Shown: positions 1-5,722 of the stretch, piece by piece | Layout: each line of letters starts with the position of its first letter | Position numbering within the stretch: the first letter of the stretch is position 1 | Source: Candidatus Dormiibacterota bacterium | GTDB lineage: Bacteria > Chloroflexota > Dormibacteria > UBA8260 > Bog-877 | Direction of reading: 5' to 3' | Assembly (NCBI GenBank): GCA_003133485.1 | Contig: PKXR01000109.1 | Span: 2,618 to 11,040 of the forward strand | DNA length: 8,423 bases | Position numbers and translations under genes: made by a program | Notes under the pieces: model-generated | The model's database searches: none | The model's input: the letters and a program-made list of their open reading frames with translations, nothing else | What the model was told of the DNA's origin: nothing

Positions 1-155
1 CGCCGCACGCGGTTAGGGCCAGGCTCAATGTCAGTAGCAGGAATAAGGTCAAGTCCGACCTTCTCCGGCTTACCCATGGACAAGAAATCTGCTGCCCCCC
101 GAGCCCTGTCCCGGGCGATGAGTATCGCATCTGGGCAGCCGAAAGCGTAGGCCAT
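1..155 (-). CDS. Possible 5' end of a divergent gene, product unknown (partial, low confidence)
   Basis: Read on the minus strand, an ATG at 155-153 opens a stop-free frame of 51 codons that runs off the left edge. The translation begins MAYAFGCPDAIL and contains ATDIEPGPNRVR near the edge, which looks more protein-like than the plus-strand frames over the same bases. An in-frame TGA lies 9 bases upstream of the ATG, and a TTG immediately precedes it, so either could start the gene. I see no clear Shine-Dalgarno sequence. Several codons near the edge end in T, unlike the GC-rich third positions of the neighbouring genes, which weakens the case. I do not recognise the family. A plus-strand frame open from 1 to 150 is the competing reading, and it looks like an antisense shadow. 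Confidence 0.28.
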   Translation of the reverse strand, partial: MAYAFGCPDAILIARDRARGAADFLSMGKPEKVGLDLIPATDIEPGPNRVR

Positions 156-230
156 CAACTGCAGTCAGCCGGCGTCGACGAACCCTCGCCCGCAGGCCAG
201 AGTGGCGGGCGCCCATTAGAGTCGGGTCGA

Positions 231-1313
231 ATGAGGTCCATGTCGACGCCCCGCTCCCGCAGGGTAGGCATCATCGGTTATGGATTGGCCGGAAGGGTGT
301 TCCACGCACCGCTCATCGCCGCCACGCCGGGACTCGAGGTGGACGCGATCGTAACGTCCGATCCAGGTCGGGCGGCCCAGGCCAGGAAGGACTATCCCGA
401 GGCCGAGGTGGTCCCCGACGCGGGCGCCATCTTTGCCCGCCCTGATCAGCTCGACCTGGTGGTAGTCGCCACGCCGAACGATTCGCATGTGCCGCTGGCC
501 CTGCGCAGCATCGAGGCGGGCGTAGCTGTGGTGATCGACAAGCCGTTGGCCGCAGCCGCCGCCGACGGTCGCCGGCTTATCGAACGATCCGAGGCCGCTG
601 GGGTGCTGCTCACAGTGTTCCAGAACCGACGTTGGGACAACGACTTCCTCACGCTTCGCAGCCTGCTCGACGAGAACCGTCTCGGCCGGGTCCACCGGTT
701 TGAGTCCCGTTTCGAAAGGTGGCGCCCACAACTCCGCCGAGACCGCTGGCGTGAAGACCCGGATCCTGCGCGAGCCGGCGGGCTCCTCTACGACCTAGGC
801 GCCCACGTCATCGACCAAGCGCTCGTACTGTTCGGACCGGTGACCTCGGTTTACGCGGAGCTCGACCGGCGCCGGGCAGGCAGCGTCGTGGACGACGACG
901 TCTTCGTCGCCCTCACCCATGGCGGAGGGGTCCGCAGTCACCTGTGGGTCGGCGCGCTGACCCCGCAACTCGGTCCCCGGTTCCGAGTGCTCGGCGACCG
1001 GGCTGGCTACACCAAGTACGGGCTCGACGTGCAGGAACCGCAGCTGGTCGCCGGTCTATTCCCTCGTTCACCGGGGTGGGGGGTGGACACCCCCAGTCGC
1101 GATGGGGTCCTAGGCGCGGATGAGCAGCTGGAGGTGGTTCCCACACTGCCTGGTGCCTACGAGAACTTCTATGCCGGGTTGGCAGAGGCTTTGGCCGGTG
1201 ATGCGCCGCCGCCCGTTGACCCCTGGGACGCGTTGGCGGTCGTGGAGGTCATCGAAGCCGCTAAGCGGTCGGCTGCCGACCGCACAGTGGTACATCTGAG
1301 CCACAGCTCCTGA
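231..1313 (+). CDS. Gfo/Idh/MocA-family NAD(P)-dependent oxidoreductase (YdgJ/IolW-like)
   Basis: Predicted soluble dehydrogenase of about 360 residues that oxidises or reduces a sugar- or cyclitol-like alcohol with NAD(P). The N-terminal Rossmann motif GIIGYGLAGRVFHAP (residues 13-27) binds the cofactor. Residues DKP carry the family lysine at 104. NRRWDNDF (132-139) and GGLLYDLGAH (183-192, with Asp188 and His192) resemble the YdgJ/IolW scyllo-inositol dehydrogenase branch. The length is normal for the family. ATG at 231 gives the longest protein. ATG at 240 is equally plausible and has a GAGG three bases upstream; neither has a good ribosome binding site. The frame stays open upstream to the window edge but without a start codon. 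The gene ends about 390 bases before the lysine operon and is separated from it by the T-box leader, so it is probably an independent unit. The true substrate cannot be told from sequence. Confidence 0.88.
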   Translation: MRSMSTPRSRRVGIIGYGLAGRVFHAPLIAATPGLEVDAIVTSDPGRAAQARKDYPEAEVVPDAGAIFARPDQLDLVVVATPNDSHVPLALRSIEAGVAVVIDKPLAAAAADGRRLIERSEAAGVLLTVFQNRRWDNDFLTLRSLLDENRLGRVHRFESRFERWRPQLRRDRWREDPDPARAGGLLYDLGAHVIDQALVLFGPVTSVYAELDRRRAGSVVDDDVFVALTHGGGVRSHLWVGALTPQLGPRFRVLGDRAGYTKYGLDVQEPQLVAGLFPRSPGWGVDTPSRDGVLGADEQLEVVPTLPGAYENFYAGLAEALAGDAPPPVDPWDALAVVEVIEAAKRSAADRTVVHLSHSS

Positions 1314-1354
1314 CCGGCTAGCGCGCGGCCTCGGGCCTGCAGTCCTGCCGCCGA

Positions 1355-1379
1355 TTGTGTTAGAAAGTCCGGCACACAA
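1355..1379. repeat. Inverted repeat TTGTGT / ACACAA with 13-nt spacer
   Basis: TTGTGT at 1355-1360 is the exact reverse complement of ACACAA at 1374-1379. The pair sits in the gap between the oxidoreductase and the T-box leader, overlapping the only promoter-like sequence there. It could be an operator half-site pair or a weak RNA hairpin. Six base pairs with a long loop is not strong, and chance is possible. Confidence 0.3.
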
Positions 1380-1388
1380 CCGAATAAC
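1360..1388 (+). promoter_or_regulatory. Weak candidate promoter for the lysine operon
   Basis: TTAGAA (1360-1365) and AATAAC (1383-1388) are separated by 17 bases and match the sigma-70 -35 and -10 consensus at about 3/6 and 4/6 positions. Transcription from this -10 would begin near 1394-1397, exactly where the T-box Stem I sequence starts. That position is the main support. This is also the most AT-rich stretch of the gap. The matches are weak, so this is a suggestion only. Confidence 0.3.
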
Positions 1389-1477
1389 AAAGGCTAGGAC
1401 GAGGACGAGTACGGAGACCCGGTTCCCTCAAGAGAGCGGCTGGTAGCTGGAAAGGCCGCAGGGTACCCCTTCAGAAA

Positions 1478-1480
1478 AAG
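1478..1480 (+). promoter_or_regulatory. T-box specifier triplet AAG (Lys)
   Basis: The triplet lies in the 3' strand of the Stem I internal loop, just after the GAA of the S-turn and one spacer base, and is followed by an A. It is expected to pair with the tRNA-Lys anticodon. An alternative register 1477-1479 gives AAA, also lysine, so the amino acid assignment does not depend on a one-base choice in that direction. Registers shifted the other way (AGA, GAC) fit the loop layout less well. Confidence 0.72.
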
Positions 1481-1603
1481 ACCTCCGAGCCGCGGGCAGA
1501 AATCGGTTTGATGACCGAAAGTAGATCCCGCCGGGAGCCCCGCCGTGATGGGGGCAGGGTGTGATGGCACCCGCAGAGGCCAGCGCCGTGAGGCACTGGC
1601 GAA

Positions 1604-1651
1604 AAGAGGTGGTACGCGTGGCCGGAGCCCCGGGCTAGGCCTCGCCCTCTT
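1604..1651 (+). promoter_or_regulatory. T-box antiterminator/antisequestrator element with tRNA acceptor-binding bulge
   Basis: AAGAGG (1604-1609) pairs perfectly with CCUCUU (1646-1651). Just inside is the bulge UGGUAC followed by GCG, a close match to the conserved T-box core. UGGU is complementary to a tRNA 3' end ACCA, meaning discriminator base A73, which fits most bacterial tRNA-Lys. An inner GGCC/GGCC helix (1620-1623/1638-1641) caps the element. Binding of uncharged tRNA here would stabilise this fold and prevent the 3' strand from pairing downstream. Confidence 0.82.
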
Positions 1652-1697
1652 GGTCGACCGCATCAGGTCGGCTGGAGTAGGTGAGGCCGGGTGGCCT

Positions 1698-1702
1698 GGA
1701 GG
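1698..1702 (+). promoter_or_regulatory. Shine-Dalgarno GGAGG of homocitrate synthase, possible target of T-box sequestration
   Basis: GGAGG lies five bases before the ATG at 1708 and decides that start over the upstream in-frame GTG at 1681. GAGGC (1699-1703) is complementary to GCCUC (1639-1643) in the T-box antisequestrator, and CCUC at 1646-1649 is also complementary to GAGG. A local hairpin AGGCC/GGCCU (1684-1688/1693-1697) ends exactly before the GGAGG and would leave it exposed. Confidence 0.7.
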
Positions 1703-1707
1703 CAACG

Positions 1708-2865
1708 ATGGAAGCGCGAAGCACCGATCTCCGACCCTTGAGGGTCGTCGACAGCACTCTGCGTGAGGGCGAGCAGTTCGCCCAGGCGCAATTCAATCCG
1801 GAGGACCGGATCCGGCTGGCGTTGGCGCTGGACGCCTTCAGGGTTGACGAACTGGAGCTGCCATCGCCGGCAGTGGGTCCGGCGGCGGCCGCCGAGGTGG
1901 CGGCGATCATGAGGCTGCGGCTGAGAGCCGCCGTCCGGGTCCACGTCCGTTGCCACCCCGGCGACGTCGAGGCGGCCCTGGCCGCTGGGGCCAATGGGCT
2001 TCATCTGTACCTCGGCACATCGCCAGCTCGGGTAGCTAGTCGCGCGAGCTCGTGGCCGCGGTTAGCCCGGGAGATCCGCGACTCGGTCGGCCTGGCCAGG
2101 TCATCTGGGGCCTTCGTTCGGTTCAGCGCGGAGGACGCCTTCCGGACGCCCCTCCGGCGGCTGTTCGCCGCCTTCGACGTGGCGGTCGAGGCGGGGGCGC
2201 AACGGCTAGGTGTGCCGGACACCGTTGGCGTCGCCACCCCAGAGCTGGTCGCGCGGACGGTGCGAAGGGTGGCAGCGCGTTATCCCGGGATCAGTCAAGA
2301 GTTCCACGGCCACAACGACACCGGCTGCGCCGTGGCCAACTCGGTGGCGGCTTGGCGAGCCGGAGCCGAGTGCCTGGATGTCACTGTCCTCGGAATCGGG
2401 GAACGGGTCGGCATCACCTCCCTGAGCGGGCTGATGGCCAGGCTCTACACCCTGGCTCCCGCGTCGGTTTCGCGCTACCAGTTGGCCCAGCTGCCCCAGC
2501 TCGATGCCCAGGTCGCCGAGCTCGCCGGAATAGCCATCCCCTTCAACCAGCCGCTCACGGGCGAGCACGCCTTCACCCATGTGGCCGGGGTCCACACCCA
2601 TGCGGTGCTGCAGGATCCTGTCACGTACGAGGCCATCGATCCCGCGGTGGTCGGTCGGTCGCGGGTGATCTCAGTCGGATCCCGTCTCACCGGCCGCCAC
2701 GCGGTCGCCGACTTCGCCGCCAGGCTGCTGGGCAGGGAGATCGAGAGCGGGGAGCTGCATACCGCGACCGTGGCCCTCCGGGCCGCTGCCGCAACGGGTC
2801 GGCTCGAACCCCTGGCCGCTGCCGGAATCGTACGGGCCGCGCTGGCCGCACCGGGGAGGGACTAG
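1708..2865 (+). CDS. hcs: Homocitrate synthase (AAA pathway, first step)
   Basis: Condenses 2-oxoglutarate with acetyl-CoA to homocitrate in the cytoplasm, the committed step to lysine. The protein is 385 residues, normal for the bacterial/archaeal enzyme, and has the LeuA/NifV-type TIM-barrel sequence. DSTLREGEQF (15-24) supplies the substrate Arg and a metal-binding Asp. RFSAEDAFR is present, and FHGHNDTG (199-206) carries the metal-ligand histidines 200 and 202. TGEHAFTHVAGVH (His287) and SRLTGRHAV complete the family pattern. These resemble Thermus homocitrate synthase more than 2-isopropylmalate synthase as I recall both families. ATG 1708 is chosen because GGAGG lies five bases upstream and the protein then starts close to the first conserved strand. 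It is the first gene after the T-box, and homoaconitase follows two bases after its stop. Isopropylmalate or citramalate synthase is the alternative, made unlikely by the LysW genes. Confidence 0.93.
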   Translation: MEARSTDLRPLRVVDSTLREGEQFAQAQFNPEDRIRLALALDAFRVDELELPSPAVGPAAAAEVAAIMRLRLRAAVRVHVRCHPGDVEAALAAGANGLHLYLGTSPARVASRASSWPRLAREIRDSVGLARSSGAFVRFSAEDAFRTPLRRLFAAFDVAVEAGAQRLGVPDTVGVATPELVARTVRRVAARYPGISQEFHGHNDTGCAVANSVAAWRAGAECLDVTVLGIGERVGITSLSGLMARLYTLAPASVSRYQLAQLPQLDAQVAELAGIAIPFNQPLTGEHAFTHVAGVHTHAVLQDPVTYEAIDPAVVGRSRVISVGSRLTGRHAVADFAARLLGREIESGELHTATVALRAAAATGRLEPLAAAGIVRAALAAPGRD

Positions 2866-2867
2866 CC

Positions 2868-4103
2868 ATGGGCACGTTGGCAGAAGAGATTCTGAGCGCC
2901 CGCCTGGGACGTTCGGTTGGAGCAGGGGAAACCGTCGTGGTTCCGGTGGATGTGGTGATGAGCCACGACACCACCACCGCCCTGGTGGCCGAGGGTATGG
3001 CGGATCTTGGTCGCAGGGTGGCCCATCCCGAGCGAGGGGTGGTGGTCTTCGACCACATCACTCCGGCCGCCACGGTGGCGGCGGCTCAGCAGCAGCAGCG
3101 GGCCAGGGAATTCGTCAGCCAGCAGGGGATTCCCCATCTGCTCACCGACGGGATCTCCCACCAGGTGCTCCCCGAGCACGGCCTGATCGCCCCCGGTGAC
3201 GTGGTGGTGGGGGCGGACAGCCACACCGTGACCCTGGGAGCCTTCGGGGCCTTCGCCACCGGGATGGGCTCCACCGATGTGGCGGTCGCGTATGCGACTG
3301 GCGAGAGCTGGTTGAGGGTGCCCAGCACCCTGGGCATCCGGCTGGAAGGTCACTTTCCGCCACCGGTCGAGGCCAAGGACTTGACCTTGGAGGTGGTCCG
3401 CCGCGTCGGCAGCGACGGGGCTCGCTACCAATCGGTCGAGTACATCGGGGCGGGCGCGCGGGAGCTCTCGATCGGCGACCGCATGACCCTCTGCAATATG
3501 GCGGTGGAGATGGGCGGGAAGGTCGGCCTCTTTGCCGCCGACGATCTCACCCTGCGCTGGCTCGACGGCCGGGGCTCCCGGCCGGCTCGCGTTCTCGCAG
3601 CCCATCACCCTGCCTACCAGCGCGTGGAGACCATCGAGCTGGACGAGCTGGAGCCGATGGTGGCCACCTCCCCCGGGGTGGACACCGGCCGGCCGGTACG
3701 GGAACTCGCCGGGATGGCGGTGGACCAGGTCTTTATCGGTACCTGCACCAACGGCCGGCTCGCGGACTTCGCGACCGCGGCCGCCGTGCTCGCCGGTCGC
3801 CAGGTGGCGGTTCGGACGGTGGCGGTGCCCGCCTCGCGCGAGGTCTACGTGGCGGCGCTGCGGGCCGGATATATCGAGATCCTAGTCCAGGCAGGGGTGG
3901 CGGTTGAGTCCGCCGGGTGCGGGCCCTGTCTCGGGCGCCACAAGGGTGTCCTTGGGCCGGGAGAGCGGGCGGTGACGACCATGAGTCGCAACTTCCGGGG
4001 ACGAATGGGAGATCCCACCAGCGAGATCTACCTGGTCAGCCCCGCCACAGCCGCGGCGACTGCGCTCTTGGGTCGACTGGCGGATCCCCGGGAGGTTGCG
4101 TGA
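2868..4103 (+). CDS. lysT: Homoaconitase large subunit
   Basis: Large (catalytic, 4Fe-4S) subunit of the heterodimeric enzyme that converts homocitrate through homoaconitate to homoisocitrate. It has 411 residues, typical of the two-subunit bacterial/archaeal isopropylmalate isomerase and homoaconitase family. Three cysteines expected to bind the cluster are present: Cys293 in GTCTNGR, and Cys351 and Cys354 in AGCGPCLGRHKGVL. FDHITPA, GADSHTVTLGAFGAFATGMG and MSRNFRGRMGDP are the other family signatures. The start ATG follows GGGGAGGG at seven bases. The gene begins two bases after the homocitrate synthase stop and its stop overlaps the small-subunit start by one base. Sequence alone does not separate homoaconitase from isopropylmalate isomerase; the neighbouring homocitrate synthase and LysW cluster favours homoaconitase. 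Dual activity is possible. Confidence 0.9.
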   Translation: MGTLAEEILSARLGRSVGAGETVVVPVDVVMSHDTTTALVAEGMADLGRRVAHPERGVVVFDHITPAATVAAAQQQQRAREFVSQQGIPHLLTDGISHQVLPEHGLIAPGDVVVGADSHTVTLGAFGAFATGMGSTDVAVAYATGESWLRVPSTLGIRLEGHFPPPVEAKDLTLEVVRRVGSDGARYQSVEYIGAGARELSIGDRMTLCNMAVEMGGKVGLFAADDLTLRWLDGRGSRPARVLAAHHPAYQRVETIELDELEPMVATSPGVDTGRPVRELAGMAVDQVFIGTCTNGRLADFATAAAVLAGRQVAVRTVAVPASREVYVAALRAGYIEILVQAGVAVESAGCGPCLGRHKGVLGPGERAVTTMSRNFRGRMGDPTSEIYLVSPATAAATALLGRLADPREVA

Positions 4104-4645
4104 TGGCGCGGGCCTGGCGCTTCGGAGACTTCGTCAACACCGACCAGATCATTCCCGGCCGCTACAACGTCACTACCGACCCGGCCGAACTGGGCCGGGC
4201 CTGTTTCATTGAGCTTCGGCCCGAGTTCGCATCCGCAGTGCAGCCCGGAGACCTGATCGTGGCCGGCGAAGATTTCGGCTGTGGCAGCTCTCGGGAGCAC
4301 GCCGTGATCGCCATTCTGGCGTCCGGGGTCACCGCCGTCCTGGCCCCAAGCTTTGCCCGGATTTTCTACCGCAACGCGATCAACCGGGGACTGGCAGTGC
4401 TGGAGTGCGCGGAGGCCTCGGAGGTCCAGGACGGGGCGGAGGTCGCGCTTGACCTGGACCGAGGACGGGTGCTGGACCGGACGGGAGGGCTGGAGCTTGT
4501 GACCCGACCACTCCCGGTGTTCGCCCAGCGGATCGCCCGCCATGGGGGCGTCCTCGAGCTGGTGCGCGCGCATGGAAGCCTGAACGGGGACTGCGGACCT
4601 GACTGCGGGGCGGCGCTGCTCTCCTACCAACACGACTACGCATGA
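4103..4645 (+). CDS. lysU: Homoaconitase small subunit, with unusual C-terminal tail
   Basis: Small swivelling subunit that completes the homoaconitase active site and reads the substrate side chain. It has 180 residues. [11 protein letters not shown] near the N-terminus includes the substrate-recognition loop, [11 protein letters not shown] is the family signature, and [15 protein letters not shown] follows it. ATG 4103 overlaps the last base of the large-subunit stop and has GGAGG seven bases upstream, so the two subunits are translationally coupled. The body of the family normally ends near the LELVRAHG segment (residues 151-158). This protein continues for about 22 more residues containing CGPDC (Cys164, Cys168), which I do not recognise from relatives. 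The loop sequence [10 protein letters not shown] does not let me decide between homocitrate and isopropylmalate specificity from memory. Confidence 0.9.
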   Translation: MARAWRFGDFVNTDQIIPGRYNVTTDPAELGRACFIELRPEFASAVQPGDLIVAGEDFGCGSSREHAVIAILASGVTAVLAPSFARIFYRNAINRGLAVLECAEASEVQDGAEVALDLDRGRVLDRTGGLELVTRPLPVFAQRIARHGGVLELVRAHGSLNGDCGPDCGAALLSYQHDYA

Positions 4646-4650
4646 GGAGG
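4644..4650 (+). promoter_or_regulatory. Strong Shine-Dalgarno GAGGAGG for lysW
   Basis: GAGGAGG overlaps the small-subunit stop codon (TGA 4643-4645) and lies five bases before the LysW ATG at 4656. It is among the best ribosome binding sites in the operon, consistent with a need for many copies of the small carrier protein relative to the enzymes. Confidence 0.75.
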
Positions 4651-4655
4651 ATGCG

Positions 4656-4844
4656 ATGAGTGCGGAAGTGACGATCGGGGTGGCGGAGTGTCCCGAGTGC
4701 GCGGCGCTGTTGGGGGTACCCCGAGGAACGGTCACCGGGGAGATCCTCCCCTGCGGAGAGTGTCTGGCGGAGCTGGAGGTGACCGACCTCGCGCCGTGCA
4801 CTCTGGTGCTGGCCCCTGCGGTCGAGGAGGACTGGGGCGAGTGA
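4656..4844 (+). CDS. lysW: Amino-group carrier protein LysW
   Basis: Small acidic carrier of 62 residues. The alpha-amino group of AAA (or of glutamate in the ornithine branch) is attached to its C-terminal Glu, and the following enzymes act on the bound substrate. CPEC (Cys12, Cys15) and CGEC (Cys33, Cys36) form the zinc ribbon. The last residues are EEDWGE, the hallmark tail with terminal Glu62 as attachment site. The protein is slightly longer than the 54-residue Thermus protein because of about seven extra N-terminal residues. ATG 4656 has an excellent ribosome binding site. The stop overlaps the LysX GTG start by four bases. The codons for the acidic tail contain GAGGAGG (4824-4830), which may serve as the LysX ribosome binding site. 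Identification rests on both cysteine pairs, the exact tail and the neighbours. Confidence 0.97.
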   Translation: MSAEVTIGVAECPECAALLGVPRGTVTGEILPCGECLAELEVTDLAPCTLVLAPAVEEDWGE

Positions 4845-5722
4845 GCCCAATTAGGGTCGGGATGGTCTGCTCCCGGGTGCGGGTGGAGGAGAAGATGCTG
4901 CTGGAAGCCTTCTCCAGGCGCCCCGAAGCGGAGGTGGTCCGCATCGACGACGATCTGATCCAGGCCCCACTGGTGGGCTCGGTCGAGGCCGCGAGCCCGG
5001 CTGCCGACCTGCACGGCTGCGACGTGGTCTTGCTGCGTGGTCTCGGCCATTACCGCCAGCTGGCCCTCGCCAGACTGGTGGAGGCCTGGGGGTTGCCGGT
5101 GGTCAATCCGGCGGACGTGGTGGACACGTGCGGCGACAAGCTCCGCACCACCCTGGCGCTCGCCGCGGCCGGAGTTCCGACGCCCGCAGCCCGGGTGGCG
5201 TTCACGGTGGAGGCGGCCCTGGCGGCAATCGAGGAGCTCGGCTATCCCTGCGTGGTGAAGCCCACCGTGGGGTCGTGGGGGCGGCTGGTGGCCCGGCTCA
5301 GCAGTCGGGATGCGGCCGAGGCAGTGCTCGAGCACAAGGTGCTCTTGGGGGGGCCCTTGCACAACGTGCTTTACCTCCAAGCGTACGTTGAAAAGCCCGG
5401 CCGTGACCTGAGGGCCTTCGTGCTGAATGGTCAGACCGTGGCGGTGATCGGACGGCGGTCCGAGCACTGGATCACCAACACCGCCAGAGGGGCCCGAGCC
5501 GAGGCGGTGGAGGTCTCCGAGGAGCTGGCTTCCATCTGTGCCCGGGCGGCGGCCGCGGTTGGGGGAGGGGCGCTGGCGATCGATCTCCTGGAGGGCCAGA
5601 CCGGGCTGCTGGTGAACGAGGTCAATTCGACCATGGAGTTTCGCAACAGCGTGGCGCCGACCGGGGTCGACATTCCCTCGCTGCTGGTGGACCACGCCCT
5701 GGCGTTGGCGGCGCGGCGCTGA
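4841..5722 (+). CDS. lysX: LysX, ATP-grasp ligase joining AAA to LysW
   Basis: Forms the isopeptide bond between the gamma-carboxylate of the LysW C-terminal Glu and the alpha-amino group of AAA, using ATP. It has 293 residues, close to the usual 280. CGDKLRTTLALAAAG begins the ATP-grasp region. VVKPTVGSWGR (138-148) and EHKVLLGG form the nucleotide-binding lobe, RRSEHWITNTARG resembles the Thermus enzyme, and VNEVNSTMEFRN (258-269) carries the metal-binding acidic and Asn residues. Start GTG 4841 is chosen over the upstream in-frame GTG at 4688 because the latter would run through LysW in another frame, while 4841 gives a family-like N-terminus and a GTGA overlap. The NxTMEFxNSV segment matches Thermus LysX as I recall it, favouring AAA over glutamate (ArgX), though dual use is possible. 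Confidence 0.95.
   Translation: MSPIRVGMVCSRVRVEEKMLLEAFSRRPEAEVVRIDDDLIQAPLVGSVEAASPAADLHGCDVVLLRGLGHYRQLALARLVEAWGLPVVNPADVVDTCGDKLRTTLALAAAGVPTPAARVAFTVEAALAAIEELGYPCVVKPTVGSWGRLVARLSSRDAAEAVLEHKVLLGGPLHNVLYLQAYVEKPGRDLRAFVLNGQTVAVIGRRSEHWITNTARGARAEAVEVSEELASICARAAAAVGGGALAIDLLEGQTGLLVNEVNSTMEFRNSVAPTGVDIPSLLVDHALALAARR

Larger units (their letters stand above)
1396..1702 (+). promoter_or_regulatory. T-box leader RNA, apparent lysine specifier, upstream of the lysine operon
   Basis: A T-box is a 5' leader that reads the codon identity and charging state of a tRNA. Stem I opens with GAGGACGAGTA (1401-1411). GAGG 1401-1404 pairs with CCUC 1482-1485, and CCCU 1425-1428 with AGGG 1460-1463. 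The distal part carries AGAGAG (1431-1436) and a GCGGC/GCCGC helix (1436-1440/1455-1459) around a UGGUAGCUGGAAAG loop, the typical Stem I head. The specifier loop has AGUA (1408-1411) opposite GAA (1474-1476), followed by A then AAG (1478-1480) then A; reading one base earlier gives AAA, also lysine. Further hairpins lie at 1503-1518 (UCGGU/ACCGA), 1557-1572 (GGGUG/CACCC) and 1579-1600 (Stem III-like). The T-box bulge UGGUAC (1610-1615) sits within an AAGAGG/CCUCUU helix. No U-run follows, so control is probably translational. Family membership is well supported. The lysine assignment is inference, reinforced by the downstream genes. Confidence 0.9.

Noticed and set aside
3..230. N-terminal extension of the oxidoreductase to the left edge
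   Set aside because: The frame is open but contains no ATG, GTG or TTG, and the protein already begins just before its Rossmann motif.
1314..1350. Terminator for the oxidoreductase gene (GGCC/GGCC repeat at about 1327-1336)
   Set aside because: The stem is short with a tiny loop and there is no T-run, so it is not supportable.
1620..1641. GC-rich hairpin as a rho-independent terminator
   Set aside because: No run of T follows, and the bases are better explained as the inner helix of the T-box antisequestrator.
1396..1702. Lysine riboswitch (L-box) instead of a T-box
   Set aside because: The UGGUAC bulge, AGAGAG Stem I head and AGUA/GAA specifier loop are T-box features. I did not see the L-box core arrangement.
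1545..1766. 73-residue plus-strand frame in the leader
   Set aside because: It overlaps the T-box stems and the start of homocitrate synthase. There is no ribosome binding site or recognisable sequence.
2052..2867. Long upstream extension of the homoaconitase large-subunit frame (683-residue reading)
   Set aside because: The extension overlaps homocitrate synthase in another frame and has an Arg/Gly/Pro-rich shadow composition. ATG 2868 has a strong ribosome binding site and the conserved N-terminus.
3917..4102. Upstream extension of the homoaconitase small-subunit frame
   Set aside because: It overlaps the large-subunit cysteine motif in another frame. ATG 4103 has GGAGG upstream and matches the family N-terminus.
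4028..5695. 555-residue minus-strand open frame opposite lysW and lysX
   Set aside because: It is a high-GC antisense shadow. The plus strand holds clear LysW and LysX motifs, and the minus product is rich in His, Gly, Pro and Arg with no recognisable domain.
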